A stretch of 49,732 nucleotides of DNA from Clostridiales bacterium (lineage in GTDB: Bacteria; Bacillota; Clostridia; Peptostreptococcales; Anaerovoracaceae): assembly GCA_015058155.1 (NCBI GenBank), contig SVCW01000011.1, positions 1 through 49,732 on the forward strand, given 5' to 3'. The notes beneath the pieces were generated by a model, which did no database searches, was not told the DNA's origin, and saw nothing but the letters and a program-made list of their open reading frames with translations. Shown here in pieces: positions 8,412 to 17,931 of this stretch; within the stretch, counting starts at the first letter, position 1, and every line of letters starts with the position of its first letter. The translations under genes and the position numbers were made by a program.

Positions 8412-10043
8412 CTATTTCTGATGAACAATACGACCCCTGACAATAGTAAGATCAGAAGTTATATCAAGAATCTCGCGTTCATCGCAAGTGAAGAAGTCAT
8501 TTGAAAGAAGTGCAAGGTCTGCATAATAACCTTCCTTGATTCTTCCCTTTCTGTCTTCAAGAAATTCTGCGTATGCGCTCTCAGCAGTATAAGCGTCAAT
8601 CGCAGTTTCTCTGTCCACGCATTCCTTTGCGTACCATCCGCCACAAGGAGTACCATCAACTGCCTTTCTTGTTACAGCAGTATAAAGGTTTCTGAACGGA
8701 TTACAGCTTTCTACAGGACAGTCTGTGCCGTATGAAAGATGCACGCCTCTTCTTAAGAGTGTACCGAATGCGTATGATGTTTCCGCAAGCTCAGGTCCGC
8801 AGAGCGGCTCAACTATCTTCATATCATAGTCGATAAAGATTGGCTGTGCGTATACATAAATATTGTGTTCTACAATCCTGTCGAGGATTTCGTTATCAGT
8901 AATCTGGCAGTGGATAAGCGCATTTCTGCAAGGATTTGTGCCAGTTGGATCTGCTTCGATGAATGCCTGCATTACGCTGTCAACTGCTTCGTCTCCGATT
9001 ACATGAACGACAACAGGAATGCCGCGTTCATTTGCAAGCTTGACGTAGTCTCTCACCTGCTCCATACTGTGCCATTCGAGACCGTGATTGTCTCTGTCAG
9101 GAACATATCCGTTCTTAAGGAGCGCAGTTCTTCCGCCAAGGCTTCCGTCTCTGAACATCTTTACTGAACCAGGCTGGAAAAGCGGATCTTCGCCGTAATC
9201 AGCAGTCCAGAGATCGCTCTTTTCTATGAAGTTCTTTAAATCATCAGCAGTCTTGAAACAAGTCTGTGAAGTGTATCTGATCTTGAGTTCATCCTTTGCA
9301 AGCATGTCCTTAATCAGCGCAAATCCTTCATCGAGATTTTCAAATGAAGTTGAACCTATATCGTTACTCTGCACTGTAGTGAGTCCGTGAGCAAGAGCAT
9401 ACTTCTGGGCATCCTGGATAAGTCTTCTGTAATCTTCTGTCTCAAAACCAGGAATTACATAGTCAACCATCTTAGTTGCTGATTCCTTGAAAATACCATT
9501 CGGAATACCATCATCTCCAATTTCAAACTCTCCACCTTCAGGCTGAGGAGTGTCAGCAGTAATGCCCGCAATTTCAAGCATTTTTGTGTTGCATGAATTG
9601 ATATGTCCGCAGATTCTTTCAAGCATTACAGGATATTCAGTACTGATTCTGTCAAGGTCGTGTCTGTCCGGGATTCTCTTTTCGCCTGATGTGAAAAGGT
9701 CCTGATTCCAACCGAGCGCATGGATACCATTAGCCGCAGTTTCAGGATGCTCCTCCGCAAACTTAAGGCATATTTCAACCATTTCATCGATTGACTTCAC
9801 GCCCTCAATCGGAGCCTGATTAAGCGTCTCACCAAACTGGAAGAAATGAAGATGCGTATCATTAAGCCCCGGAATAAGAGTCTTACCCGCGCAGTCAATC
9901 ACCTGAGTATCATCACACACAAACGCAAGAACCTCATCATTCTTACCAACCTTCGCAATACGACCACCATCAATCAAAACCGCTTCTTCGTATATCCCTT
10001 TATCCACATATACTTTGGCGTTATGTAACAATAATTTACTCAT
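8412..10043 (-). CDS. YtcJ-like amidohydrolase, copy B
   Basis: This 543-residue protein belongs to amidohydrolase family 3 (YtcJ/AepA-like). The metal-binding HxH is at H64/H66 in GLNDTHLHFF. Later family motifs are FRDGSLGGRTALL, VVHVIGDEAVDSV, HCQITD and GTDCPVESCNPF, which contains the usual late Asp ligand. No signal peptide is seen, so it should be cytoplasmic. Members hydrolyse amide or ester bonds of small molecules, and the substrate is unknown. GGAG lies 8 nt before the ATG. The gene starts 22 bp after a paralogue of nearly identical length and most likely arose by tandem duplication. Confidence 0.9.
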   Translation of the reverse strand: MSKLLLHNAKVYVDKGIYEEAVLIDGGRIAKVGKNDEVLAFVCDDTQVIDCAGKTLIPGLNDTHLHFFQFGETLNQAPIEGVKSIDEMVEICLKFAEEHPETAANGIHALGWNQDLFTSGEKRIPDRHDLDRISTEYPVMLERICGHINSCNTKMLEIAGITADTPQPEGGEFEIGDDGIPNGIFKESATKMVDYVIPGFETEDYRRLIQDAQKYALAHGLTTVQSNDIGSTSFENLDEGFALIKDMLAKDELKIRYTSQTCFKTADDLKNFIEKSDLWTADYGEDPLFQPGSVKMFRDGSLGGRTALLKNGYVPDRDNHGLEWHSMEQVRDYVKLANERGIPVVVHVIGDEAVDSVMQAFIEADPTGTNPCRNALIHCQITDNEILDRIVEHNIYVYAQPIFIDYDMKIVEPLCGPELAETSYAFGTLLRRGVHLSYGTDCPVESCNPFRNLYTAVTRKAVDGTPCGGWYAKECVDRETAIDAYTAESAYAEFLEDRKGRIKEGYYADLALLSNDFFTCDEREILDITSDLTIVRGRIVHQK

Positions 10044-10065
10044 AAGAAATCTCCGTTATAATGTG

Positions 10066-11700
10066 TTACTTCTGATATACAACTCTTCCCTTTACGATTG
10101 TAAGGTCTGAAGTAATGTCGAGAATTGCTCTTTCGTCACATGTGAAGATGTCATCTGAAAGGAGTACGAGGTCTGCATAGTAGTTTTCCTTGATTCTTCC
10201 CTTTCTGTCTTCGAGGAACTGTGCGTATGCACTTTCGATTGTGTAAGCATCAATAGCAGTTTCTCTGTCTACACATTCCTTTGCAAACCATCCGTCAGCA
10301 GGTTCTCCGTTTACAGCCTTACGAGTAATTGCTGTATAGAGGTTTCTGAATGGATTGCAGCTTTCTACAGGGCAGTCAGTTCCGTATGAAAGGTGTGCAC
10401 CTCTTCTTAAAAGTGTACCGAATGCATATGATGTTTCTGCAAGTTCAGGTCCGCAGAGAGGTTCTACGATTGTCATATCATAATCGATGAAGATTGGCTG
10501 AGCGTAAACATAGATATTATTTTCCACAATCTTATCAAGTAACGCTGCATCTGTAATCTGGCAGTGGATGAGAGCATTTCTGCAGGGATTCTTTCCTGTA
10601 GGATCTGCTTCAATAAATGCCTGCATTACGCTTTCAACCGCACTGTCACCGATAACGTGACATACTACAGGCATACCGTGTGAGTTAGCAGCCTTTGTGA
10701 AGTCTCTGAGCTGCTGCATGCTGTGCCATTCGATACCGTGATTGTCTCTGTCAGGAACATAACCTTCTCTTAAGAGAGCTGTTCTTCCACCGAGGCTTCC
10801 GTCTCTGAACATCTTTACAGCACCGATAGTGAGAAGCGGATCTTCACCGAGTTCATCCTTCTTTGACCATTCTCCGTTTGTACAGAAATCTTCGATTGCT
10901 GCAGCGTCAGGGAATGATGTCTGTGAAGTATATCTGATCTTGAGTTCATCCTTTTCAATCATATCCTTTACAAGATCAAATCCAGCCTGGATTGAGCCGA
11001 ATGATGATGTTCCGATATCATTACTCTGAACTGATGTTAAACCATGTTCAAAAGCATACTGCTGAGCGTCGAGGAGAATTCTGTGATAATCATCTACTGT
11101 GAAACCAGGAACTACCGGGTTAACGAGAGCTGTAGCAGCTTCCTTGAAAACTCCGTTTGGCATTCCGTCAGCACCGATTTCGAATTCGCCGCCTTCAGGC
11201 TGAGGAGTATCTGCAGTTACTCCTGCCATTTCAACTGCCTTTGTATTACATGAATAAATGTGACCACAGATTCGTTCGATAACGATAGGATATTCTGTGC
11301 TGATTCTGTCAAGGTCGTGTCTGTTAGGAATTCTCTTTTCTCCTGATGTAAAGAGGTCCTGATTCCAGCCCATTGCATGAATTCCGTGTTCTACTGCTGC
11401 AGGATGTTCTTCAGCAAACTTCTTGCAGATTTCAACCATTTCGTCGATTGACTTTACTCCTTCAACAGGTGCCTGATTGAGCGTTTCAGCAAACATGAAA
11501 AGGTGCATGTGTGTATCGTTGAGTCCAGGGATGAGTGTCTTGCCTTCGCAATCAATTACCTGTGTGCAATCACATGCAAGTGGCATGATTTCATCGTTTT
11601 TACCAACTTTTTTGATTCTTCCACCTTCTATTAAAACAGCTTCTGCATAAACTCCTTTTTCAACATAAACCTTCGCGTTATGTAATAAGATTGTTGACAT
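10066..11700 (-). CDS. YtcJ-like amidohydrolase, copy A
   Basis: This 544-residue paralogue of the next gene matches it closely along its whole length. It keeps the HxH pair (H64/H66, here THMH), FRDGSLGG, VCHVIGDSAVESV, HCQITD and GTDCPVESCNPF. AGGAGG lies 9 nt before the ATG. It starts 20 bp after the pseudouridine synthase stop, so it is probably cotranscribed with the murE/nadK genes. Divergence between the copies is concentrated around residues 205-285, which could reflect different substrates. Both copies look intact. Confidence 0.9.
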   Translation of the reverse strand: MSTILLHNAKVYVEKGVYAEAVLIEGGRIKKVGKNDEIMPLACDCTQVIDCEGKTLIPGLNDTHMHLFMFAETLNQAPVEGVKSIDEMVEICKKFAEEHPAAVEHGIHAMGWNQDLFTSGEKRIPNRHDLDRISTEYPIVIERICGHIYSCNTKAVEMAGVTADTPQPEGGEFEIGADGMPNGVFKEAATALVNPVVPGFTVDDYHRILLDAQQYAFEHGLTSVQSNDIGTSSFGSIQAGFDLVKDMIEKDELKIRYTSQTSFPDAAAIEDFCTNGEWSKKDELGEDPLLTIGAVKMFRDGSLGGRTALLREGYVPDRDNHGIEWHSMQQLRDFTKAANSHGMPVVCHVIGDSAVESVMQAFIEADPTGKNPCRNALIHCQITDAALLDKIVENNIYVYAQPIFIDYDMTIVEPLCGPELAETSYAFGTLLRRGAHLSYGTDCPVESCNPFRNLYTAITRKAVNGEPADGWFAKECVDRETAIDAYTIESAYAQFLEDRKGRIKENYYADLVLLSDDIFTCDERAILDITSDLTIVKGRVVYQK

Positions 11701-11720
11701 GAATAATACCTCCTTAATTA

Positions 11721-12752
11721 TTATATCTTAAAGTCAGCTGGCAGTGGTGCCTCGACTTCTATATACTTTTTTGTTACCGGATGCGTGAAGCACAGCCTTC
11801 TTGCATGAAGGAGCTGACGTTTCGCAATCGGTACATAAATACCATTTTCATTTTTTGAAAGAACTCCGCCATATAGTGTATCACCGACAACATGATGTCC
11901 CAGGTGTCCCATGTGAACTCTAATCTGGTGAGTTCGCCCTGTTTCAAGAAGAAGCTCTGCTACGGTATACCCTTCCGTCATCTTTACAAGTCCTTCGCTC
12001 ATCAGCTCAGGCAGCTCGCTTTCAAGAATGTTTCTTGGTTTTCCTTCTACAAAACCTGCTTCTACCGTAAGCTCAGGTCCGAGTTTCAAAAACTCTTCTT
12101 TATGCCTTCCTATAACTTTAAAATGAGTTACAGAAGCATATCCGCCTTCTTCCTCGGAAAGAACCCCTCTTTCGATTCTGTCAGGATCAGGTCTTCCTAT
12201 CGGAACATTTACTGTGCCGGAATCTTCTTCTATTATTCCGCAAAGAAGGGCCGCATAGTACTTTCTGACTTCATTTGCCTTCATCTGCTTTGTAAGCTCT
12301 TCCTGCGTATATGAATTCTTTGCAATTACGAGAACTCCTGAAGTATCACGATCCAGTCTGTTGACAAAGCGTATTTTAAAGTTCTGCCCCGTATCGAGCA
12401 TATACTTCTGAATCGCATTTGCCATAGTGTGATTCGGCTGTCCTCTTGTCGGGTGTACTACATGACCCGGCTGCTTATTGATGATGAGAAGATCATCATC
12501 TTCAAACACCGGGTACACCGGTATATCTTCAGGCTCGAAATCCGACATCTCTTCAGGTAACCTTACCGAAATCACGTCACCAGCCTTGGGTTTCTTCCAT
12601 CCGAGTACAGGCTCACCATTAAGGTAAATCGCATTGTTCTTTTTCAGTTTTGTACGAAGCCTTGATGAAAAAGTGAAATTATGTCTCACTATATCCTTAA
12701 TCTCAAACTGTTCATCTTCCGGCTTCGCAACATATACAAACTTATCTGCCAT
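11721..12752 (-). CDS. RluA-family pseudouridine synthase
   Basis: This 343-residue enzyme converts uridine to pseudouridine in RNA. An S4-like RNA-binding region spans about residues 15-70. The catalytic motif NRLDRDTSG has the active-site D134. The late signature GRTHQIRVHMGHLGHHVVGD is present. The substrate could be 23S rRNA (RluD/RluB-like) or tRNA and cannot be fixed from sequence. The frame opens upstream at a TTG. I chose the ATG at 12752, although only a weak AGTTGG precedes it. It starts 12 bp after nadK, so translation may depend on the upstream gene. Confidence 0.93.
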   Translation of the reverse strand: MADKFVYVAKPEDEQFEIKDIVRHNFTFSSRLRTKLKKNNAIYLNGEPVLGWKKPKAGDVISVRLPEEMSDFEPEDIPVYPVFEDDDLLIINKQPGHVVHPTRGQPNHTMANAIQKYMLDTGQNFKIRFVNRLDRDTSGVLVIAKNSYTQEELTKQMKANEVRKYYAALLCGIIEEDSGTVNVPIGRPDPDRIERGVLSEEEGGYASVTHFKVIGRHKEEFLKLGPELTVEAGFVEGKPRNILESELPELMSEGLVKMTEGYTVAELLLETGRTHQIRVHMGHLGHHVVGDTLYGGVLSKNENGIYVPIAKRQLLHARRLCFTHPVTKKYIEVEAPLPADFKI

Positions 12753-12764
12753 AAAATAAACCAA

Positions 12765-13562
12765 CTATAAGAATTTTGTTTTTACTTTGTTCCAGAAATC
12801 GTAGCTTTCAAATCTCAGGAGATTGACATATGTGCTTGCAAGACTCACATTTACTCCGCTGATTCTGTCAAACTTATACTCAAGACTGTCTGCAGCTATT
12901 ACGATTCCGCCTCTGCTTTCTTCCGGTGAAATACCGATAGTCATATCAGGCGGGAGAAGAATGCTTGATGTAAATGAACGATATGCAGTTGTATTCATAG
13001 GTGCAATCGGAGTTACCTGAAGAAGTTTTAATCTCGGGTCAACGATTGAACCGCCGAGTGAATAATTGTATCCTGTTGAACCTGCAGGACTTGCGATAAG
13101 GATACCATCACCTGAAAAACGTTCAATAAAACTTCCGCCGATTGAGATATTAAGATGAATGCTGTGTGAATTCTCGCTCTTTATAACGATTTCGTTGAGA
13201 GCATGAAGTTCAGTTTTTGCATCACCTGCAATCACAACAGCCTTTACTGTTGACAATGGCTGAAGTGAATATCTTCCCTGACCATAGTTGAAAATAAACT
13301 CATCAAGCTGTTCCGGAAGAATTTCCTGAAAGAAACCGAGGTGACCCGTATTAATTCCTATAAACGGAATATGCGGAAAATCGAACTTGTGAATTGCTTC
13401 AAGGAACGATCCGTCACCGCCGATACAAACTATAAGTTCAGTATCATCTTCAACTTCTGATACCACAAGATATCCGCTCTTATCAAGTTTCTTTGCAAGG
13501 AGTTCTTTTGTTTTCTTTGATACATCCGTATCATTTGTATGTATGTAAATCTTTTTATCCAT
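12765..13562 (-). CDS. nadK: NAD kinase
   Basis: This 265-residue cytoplasmic enzyme phosphorylates NAD to NADP. The GGDGS motif is at residues 48-52, followed by NTGHLGFF and the glycine-rich SPAGSTGYNYSLGG. The start overlaps the upstream murE stop by one base (TAATG). No clear ribosome binding site is visible, so translational coupling is likely. NADP supply suits the Nfn system elsewhere in the window. The length is normal for clostridial NadK. Confidence 0.95.
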   Translation of the reverse strand: MDKKIYIHTNDTDVSKKTKELLAKKLDKSGYLVVSEVEDDTELIVCIGGDGSFLEAIHKFDFPHIPFIGINTGHLGFFQEILPEQLDEFIFNYGQGRYSLQPLSTVKAVVIAGDAKTELHALNEIVIKSENSHSIHLNISIGGSFIERFSGDGILIASPAGSTGYNYSLGGSIVDPRLKLLQVTPIAPMNTTAYRSFTSSILLPPDMTIGISPEESRGGIVIAADSLEYKFDRISGVNVSLASTYVNLLRFESYDFWNKVKTKFL

Positions 13563-15082
13563 TACTTAATATCGTTTGCTAATACTTCGAGTACGTGTTC
13601 GCTGTCTGAAGGACAGTCTTCAAAAATAAGACCTCTCTTCATATCTGTTTCAGCGCCCTTACCGATAATGAGAACTACGCCGTTTTCAGGTGCTTCAAGA
13701 ATTGCCGCCTTGATAGCTTCGTGTCTGTCAATGATAATCTTGTAAGCACCGCCTTCTGCTTCGACGTGCTTTGCAATTTCATTTGAAATATCAACAGGTG
13801 ATTCTTCGCCCGGATCATCTTCTGTAATATATGAACAAGCTGCAAACTTTCCTGCTACAGAGCCGAGTTCCTTTCTGCGGCCGAATGCCTTGTCTCCGGG
13901 ACTTCCGTATACGATGTGAATAGGACTTCCAGGGAATTCATGAACTGTTGATTCACAAAGTGCCTGAAGGCTCATTCCGTTATGTGCGAAGTCTACGATT
14001 ACTGTCACGTTCTTGTTTTCAACGAAGAACATCTTCATACGACCTTCAACGTCTGTATTCAAAAGTCCCTTCTTCATTGCAGAAACAGGAATATCCATTG
14101 AATATGCCATAGCAATTGCTCCGAGTGCGTTTGAAATGTTATAAACGCCTCTCATATTGAGAACAAACTGTTCATCAAAATCCTTTGTACGAACCTTGAA
14201 CTTCATATTGATTCCATCCGGTTCAAGGTCATATCCGTAAACATCTGCTTCAGGCATGAAACCAAATGTAAGAACTGTATCGGTTCTCTTCTTTGCTTCT
14301 TCATAAATTCTTTCGGCATGGTCTGAATTAAGGTTTACAATTGCAGCCTTACTCTGATCAAAAAGCTTGAGTTTTGAATAGAAATAGTCATCCCAGTCTG
14401 AATGTTCAATATCACTTATATGGTCTTCTCCCATGTTTGTGAAGCATGCTGATTCGAACTCAACTCCGAGTGATCTGTGATATTTGAGGGCCTGGCTTGA
14501 CACTTCCATTACAACCCATTCAATTCCTGAATCATACATATTCTTGAAATGTCTGTGTACTTCAAAAGCTTCAGGAGTAGTTCTTCTTGAAGGCTCGTCT
14601 GTCTTGCCGTCGTAAATTCTTACGCTTGAAAACATACCTGGTACAGGGCTTCCTACTGATTCTGCATAAGCATCGAGTATATGCTTGATGAAATAAGTTG
14701 TAGTAGTCTTTCCCTTAGTTCCTGTAATACCTACGATTTTGAGCTTTGACTGTACTTCGTTATAGAAGAAATCAGCAATATATGCCATCGCTTCCTTGAT
14801 ATCGCTTACGATGATATATGGCACGTCGCCTGCGATGTCATACTTGATTTCACTCACATATGCAAAAGCGCCAAGTGAAAGAGCATCTTTGAGATACACA
14901 TCTCTGAAATGGATTCCCTTACAGATGAAAAGTGTTCCCGGAACGATTTCCTTTGAATTGAACGAAATGTTCTCAACCAGTATGTCTGCCTTATCTGAAA
15001 GATTTGATTCTACAAAAAGGCCTTTTGCTTTCATATGGTTCTCAAATTCAGCAAGCGTATGTTTTAAATTAACGTCATACAT
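13562..15082 (-). CDS. murE: MurE-type Mur ligase, paralogue 1
   Basis: This 506-residue cytoplasmic Mur ligase is expected to add the third amino acid to UDP-MurNAc-L-Ala-D-Glu. The ATP loop GITGTKGKTTTT is at residues 118-129. The central domain has TTPEAFEV, MEVSSQAL and FTNMGEDH, and the C-terminal domain has VDFAHN and GDKAFGRRKELG. The specificity position reads EDDPGEESP (DDPG, 422-425) instead of DNPR, the motif tied to meso-diaminopimelate. Another residue such as lysine or ornithine is therefore likely. GGAGG lies 7 nt before the ATG. It is a tandem paralogue of the next gene upstream and coupled to nadK. Confidence 0.92.
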   Translation of the reverse strand: MYDVNLKHTLAEFENHMKAKGLFVESNLSDKADILVENISFNSKEIVPGTLFICKGIHFRDVYLKDALSLGAFAYVSEIKYDIAGDVPYIIVSDIKEAMAYIADFFYNEVQSKLKIVGITGTKGKTTTTYFIKHILDAYAESVGSPVPGMFSSVRIYDGKTDEPSRRTTPEAFEVHRHFKNMYDSGIEWVVMEVSSQALKYHRSLGVEFESACFTNMGEDHISDIEHSDWDDYFYSKLKLFDQSKAAIVNLNSDHAERIYEEAKKRTDTVLTFGFMPEADVYGYDLEPDGINMKFKVRTKDFDEQFVLNMRGVYNISNALGAIAMAYSMDIPVSAMKKGLLNTDVEGRMKMFFVENKNVTVIVDFAHNGMSLQALCESTVHEFPGSPIHIVYGSPGDKAFGRRKELGSVAGKFAACSYITEDDPGEESPVDISNEIAKHVEAEGGAYKIIIDRHEAIKAAILEAPENGVVLIIGKGAETDMKRGLIFEDCPSDSEHVLEVLANDIK

Positions 15083-15119
15083 ATAACTACCTCCATTGCT
15101 GTAACATATACTCTAACTC

Positions 15120-16640
15120 TTAAATATACTCTGAACTTAAAATATCTTCAACGTACTCACCATCTGACGGAGTATCAACGTAAACAGTGCCTCTCTTCTG
15201 GCTTGTTTCCGCACCCTTTCCTATTACAAGGACTACACCGCCTTCAGGTGTTTCGTGAATTGCTCTTCTGATTGCCTCACGTCTGTCAATTATGATATCG
15301 TAAGCACCGCCTTCATTTGCAACATGCTTCGCAATTTCATTGCAGATATCAACAGGCGATTCGTCTGCCGGATCATCTTCCGTGATATATGAATGATTAC
15401 AATATCTGCCTGCGATTTCTCCAAGATCTTTTCTTCTTCCAAACGCTTTACTTCCCGGAGCCCCGAATACTACTGAAATACTGCTGTCAGGATACGCCTG
15501 ACGAGTTGATTCTGCGAGTGTCTGGAAACTCATTTTGTTGTGTGCATAATCGACGATAATACTGAGTTTTTTGTGTGCTGGTGTATAAAGCTGCACTCTT
15601 CCTTCAACACGTGTTTTTGAAAGGCCTTCATATATTTCTTCGTATCCTGCACCCTGAGTCATGGCAAGTGCTATTGCGCCAAGAGCATTTGACACATTGA
15701 AAAGGCCCCACATGTTTATCACGAATTTCTTATCGAATTCAGAAGTAAGTACACGGAAATAAATCTTTTCTCCATAAGCCTTGACATCATAACCGAAAAC
15801 GTCAGCTTCAGGTCTTAAACCGAATGTAATTACTTTTTTTGCACGTTTCTTTGCTTCTTCAAGAATCCTGTCGGCATTTTCCGCATCAAGATTTACAACT
15901 GCTACTTCACTTCTTGAGAAAAGTTCTGCTTTCGTATTGAAATAATCTTCCCAGTCCGGATGTTCAACGGGACTTATGTGATCTTCCCCGATGTTTGTAA
16001 AGCATCCTGCTTTAAATTCAAGTCCATCAACTCTGTTATACTTGAGAGCCTGGCTTGAAACTTCCATGATAGCAGTATCGATTCCCGAATCATACGCATT
16101 CTTTAAATGCTGCTGAACTTCAAAAGCTTCAGGTGTTGTGATTCTTGAAGGCTCGTCTGTCTTTCCGTCATAAATACTAATACTTGAAAGCATTGCCGGA
16201 ACCGGCTTTCCTTCCTTCTTTTTAACTTCATCCAGAATGTATTTTGTGAAGAATGTTGTTGTAGACTTTCCTTTTGTTCCTGTGATTCCAAGAATCTTAA
16301 GTTCCTTTGATACTCCATTGTAATAAAGATTTGCGATATGTCCCATCGCTTCTCTTATATCGCTTACAATGATATACGGAAAGTCACCTTCTTCATCATA
16401 CTTATTCTCACTTATATAACAGCAGGCACCGCTTCTTAATGCATCCTTAAGATAATCTTCCTTGAAGTGAATACCTTTGCATATAAAAAGTGTATTTTCT
16501 ACAATATCGTTTGAATCAAATGATATAAAGGAAATTTCTCTTTCTGCCTTATCCATAAGATGTGACTCTGTTACGAGACCATTTAATATAAGCAGTTCTT
16601 CGTATTCCTTTAATGAATGTTTCTTATCGAAATAATTCAT
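15120..16640 (-). CDS. murE: MurE-type Mur ligase, paralogue 2
   Basis: This gene also encodes 506 residues and aligns with its neighbour end to end, with roughly 60 percent identity by eye. The ATP loop is GITGTKGKSTTT, followed by TTPEAFEV, MEVSSQAL, FTNIGEDH and VDYAHN. The specificity site is EDDPADESP, again not DNPR. It starts 9 bp after the ATP-grasp gene, with AGGGGAA before the ATG. Two intact MurE genes beside an ATP-grasp ligase suggest a specialised stem-peptide branch. Different amino acids for the two ligases, or a precursor dosage effect, are both possible. Confidence 0.92.
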   Translation of the reverse strand: MNYFDKKHSLKEYEELLILNGLVTESHLMDKAEREISFISFDSNDIVENTLFICKGIHFKEDYLKDALRSGACCYISENKYDEEGDFPYIIVSDIREAMGHIANLYYNGVSKELKILGITGTKGKSTTTFFTKYILDEVKKKEGKPVPAMLSSISIYDGKTDEPSRITTPEAFEVQQHLKNAYDSGIDTAIMEVSSQALKYNRVDGLEFKAGCFTNIGEDHISPVEHPDWEDYFNTKAELFSRSEVAVVNLDAENADRILEEAKKRAKKVITFGLRPEADVFGYDVKAYGEKIYFRVLTSEFDKKFVINMWGLFNVSNALGAIALAMTQGAGYEEIYEGLSKTRVEGRVQLYTPAHKKLSIIVDYAHNKMSFQTLAESTRQAYPDSSISVVFGAPGSKAFGRRKDLGEIAGRYCNHSYITEDDPADESPVDICNEIAKHVANEGGAYDIIIDRREAIRRAIHETPEGGVVLVIGKGAETSQKRGTVYVDTPSDGEYVEDILSSEYI

Positions 16641-16649
16641 GTTTTCCCC

Positions 16650-17858
16650 TTAATCCATGTACTTCTTGTACTTGTAATAATGTCCGAGCATTGACTTTGC
16701 AAGTCTTAATCTTCTCTTGAAACTCATATCCGGTTCATAGAAGAGCGGATTTTTCATCTTTCCTTCAGCAATGAGTTTCTTCATTCTGTCTTTATATTCC
16801 TGAGGTTTGATGTATTTGAATGCTACGCCCTTAGGAATTACCATCCAGAGATGTTCTTCCTTAACTACGTGGAAAGGAATTTCATTATCTTCAATAAAAT
16901 CTTCTACAAGGAGTTTTGCAATGTTTGCTCCTGCATTTGTTACGTAGTAATTCGAACGTCCCTGACGAGTATTGATTTCAAATACCTTGTACTTTCCGTC
17001 TCTCTGGTCATACTTGATATCAAAGTTTGAAAATCCTTTGTAATTCATATTTTCAAGAAGAGCCTTGAACTGCTTTTCTACAGTCTCGTTTGACTCTGTG
17101 ATGATTACGGCATGGTTACCGATTCCGTGAGGAGTATGTTCTTCAAGGAGAACATGTCCCAGACACATCATTTTTACCTTACCATTTTTGTCCGAGTAGT
17201 TTGTCAAAACTCTCATATAAGTGTCATCACCCGGAATGAAGTTCTGTATAATTATTGAATCTTCATAACCTGCTCCATAAATATCATCGAGAACCTGGTC
17301 GACTTCTTCCTTGGTATAAACCTTGTATGCTTTTTTCTGTGTAGCAAACGGATGTCTCCAGTATTCGATACCGTCTGAAGGCTTAACTGCAAAAGGCCCT
17401 TCAAAAGGAAGTTTATAGTCATGACCCATTTCCTTCCTGTGAACAAATGTATCAGGATAATCAACACCGATTTCTTCACACATCGCATAGAACTTTTCCT
17501 TATTGATAAGTTCATTCATCATGTCGATAGGAATGTATGGTGCAATGATATTTTCCGGATACTTGTCCTTATTTGCACTGATAAGCTGGATATAATTATC
17601 ACCGCATCCCAGAAGGAAAATAGTTTCATCTTTATGTTCTTCAGCAAACTCAAGGACGAGTTTCAGGAATGTTTCCTGAACATCGGCCTCGGGATCTGCT
17701 TTATATTCAATCATTTTGCTTTCAGCAAGCGGCATAGTACCTACAGCTGCTTTTCCGATAGCGTATGTTTTTATTCCGTAAGCTTCATGAAACGCTCTTG
17801 CAACACTGTAAACATTGATGTCTGCAGCGAATAAAAGAGGAATAAAGTTCTTTTTCAT
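16650..17858 (-). CDS. ATP-grasp ligase, D-aspartate-ligase-like
   Basis: This 402-residue protein has an ATP-grasp layout: an N-terminal fold opening IPLLFAADINVYSVARAF, a central ATP-binding part (GPFAVKPSDGIEYW, QNFIPGDDTYMRV) and a metal-binding stretch FEINTRQGRSNYY. The N-terminus and length recall D-aspartate ligases that attach a side-chain residue to the peptidoglycan stem peptide in lactic acid bacteria. That similarity is from memory. The position directly before two murE genes supports a cell-wall role. No signal peptide is present. AGGAG lies about 9 nt before the ATG. A general carboxylate-amine ligase is the main alternative. Confidence 0.75.
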   Translation of the reverse strand: MKKNFIPLLFAADINVYSVARAFHEAYGIKTYAIGKAAVGTMPLAESKMIEYKADPEADVQETFLKLVLEFAEEHKDETIFLLGCGDNYIQLISANKDKYPENIIAPYIPIDMMNELINKEKFYAMCEEIGVDYPDTFVHRKEMGHDYKLPFEGPFAVKPSDGIEYWRHPFATQKKAYKVYTKEEVDQVLDDIYGAGYEDSIIIQNFIPGDDTYMRVLTNYSDKNGKVKMMCLGHVLLEEHTPHGIGNHAVIITESNETVEKQFKALLENMNYKGFSNFDIKYDQRDGKYKVFEINTRQGRSNYYVTNAGANIAKLLVEDFIEDNEIPFHVVKEEHLWMVIPKGVAFKYIKPQEYKDRMKKLIAEGKMKNPLFYEPDMSFKRRLRLAKSMLGHYYKYKKYMD

Positions 17859-17901
17859 TTGTATGCTCTCCTATTGAATTTTTATTAGTTCTTAACTATT
17901 T

Positions 17902-17931
17902 ATTATACATCTTCTGCCCGTATTTTAGCAA
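17902..17931 (-). promoter_or_regulatory. possible internal promoter before the ATP-grasp gene
   Basis: On the minus strand TTGCTA (17931-17926), an 18-bp spacer and a perfect TATAAT (17907-17902) overlap the end of the ATPase gene. It could give the cell-wall genes their own transcript. Confidence 0.4.
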
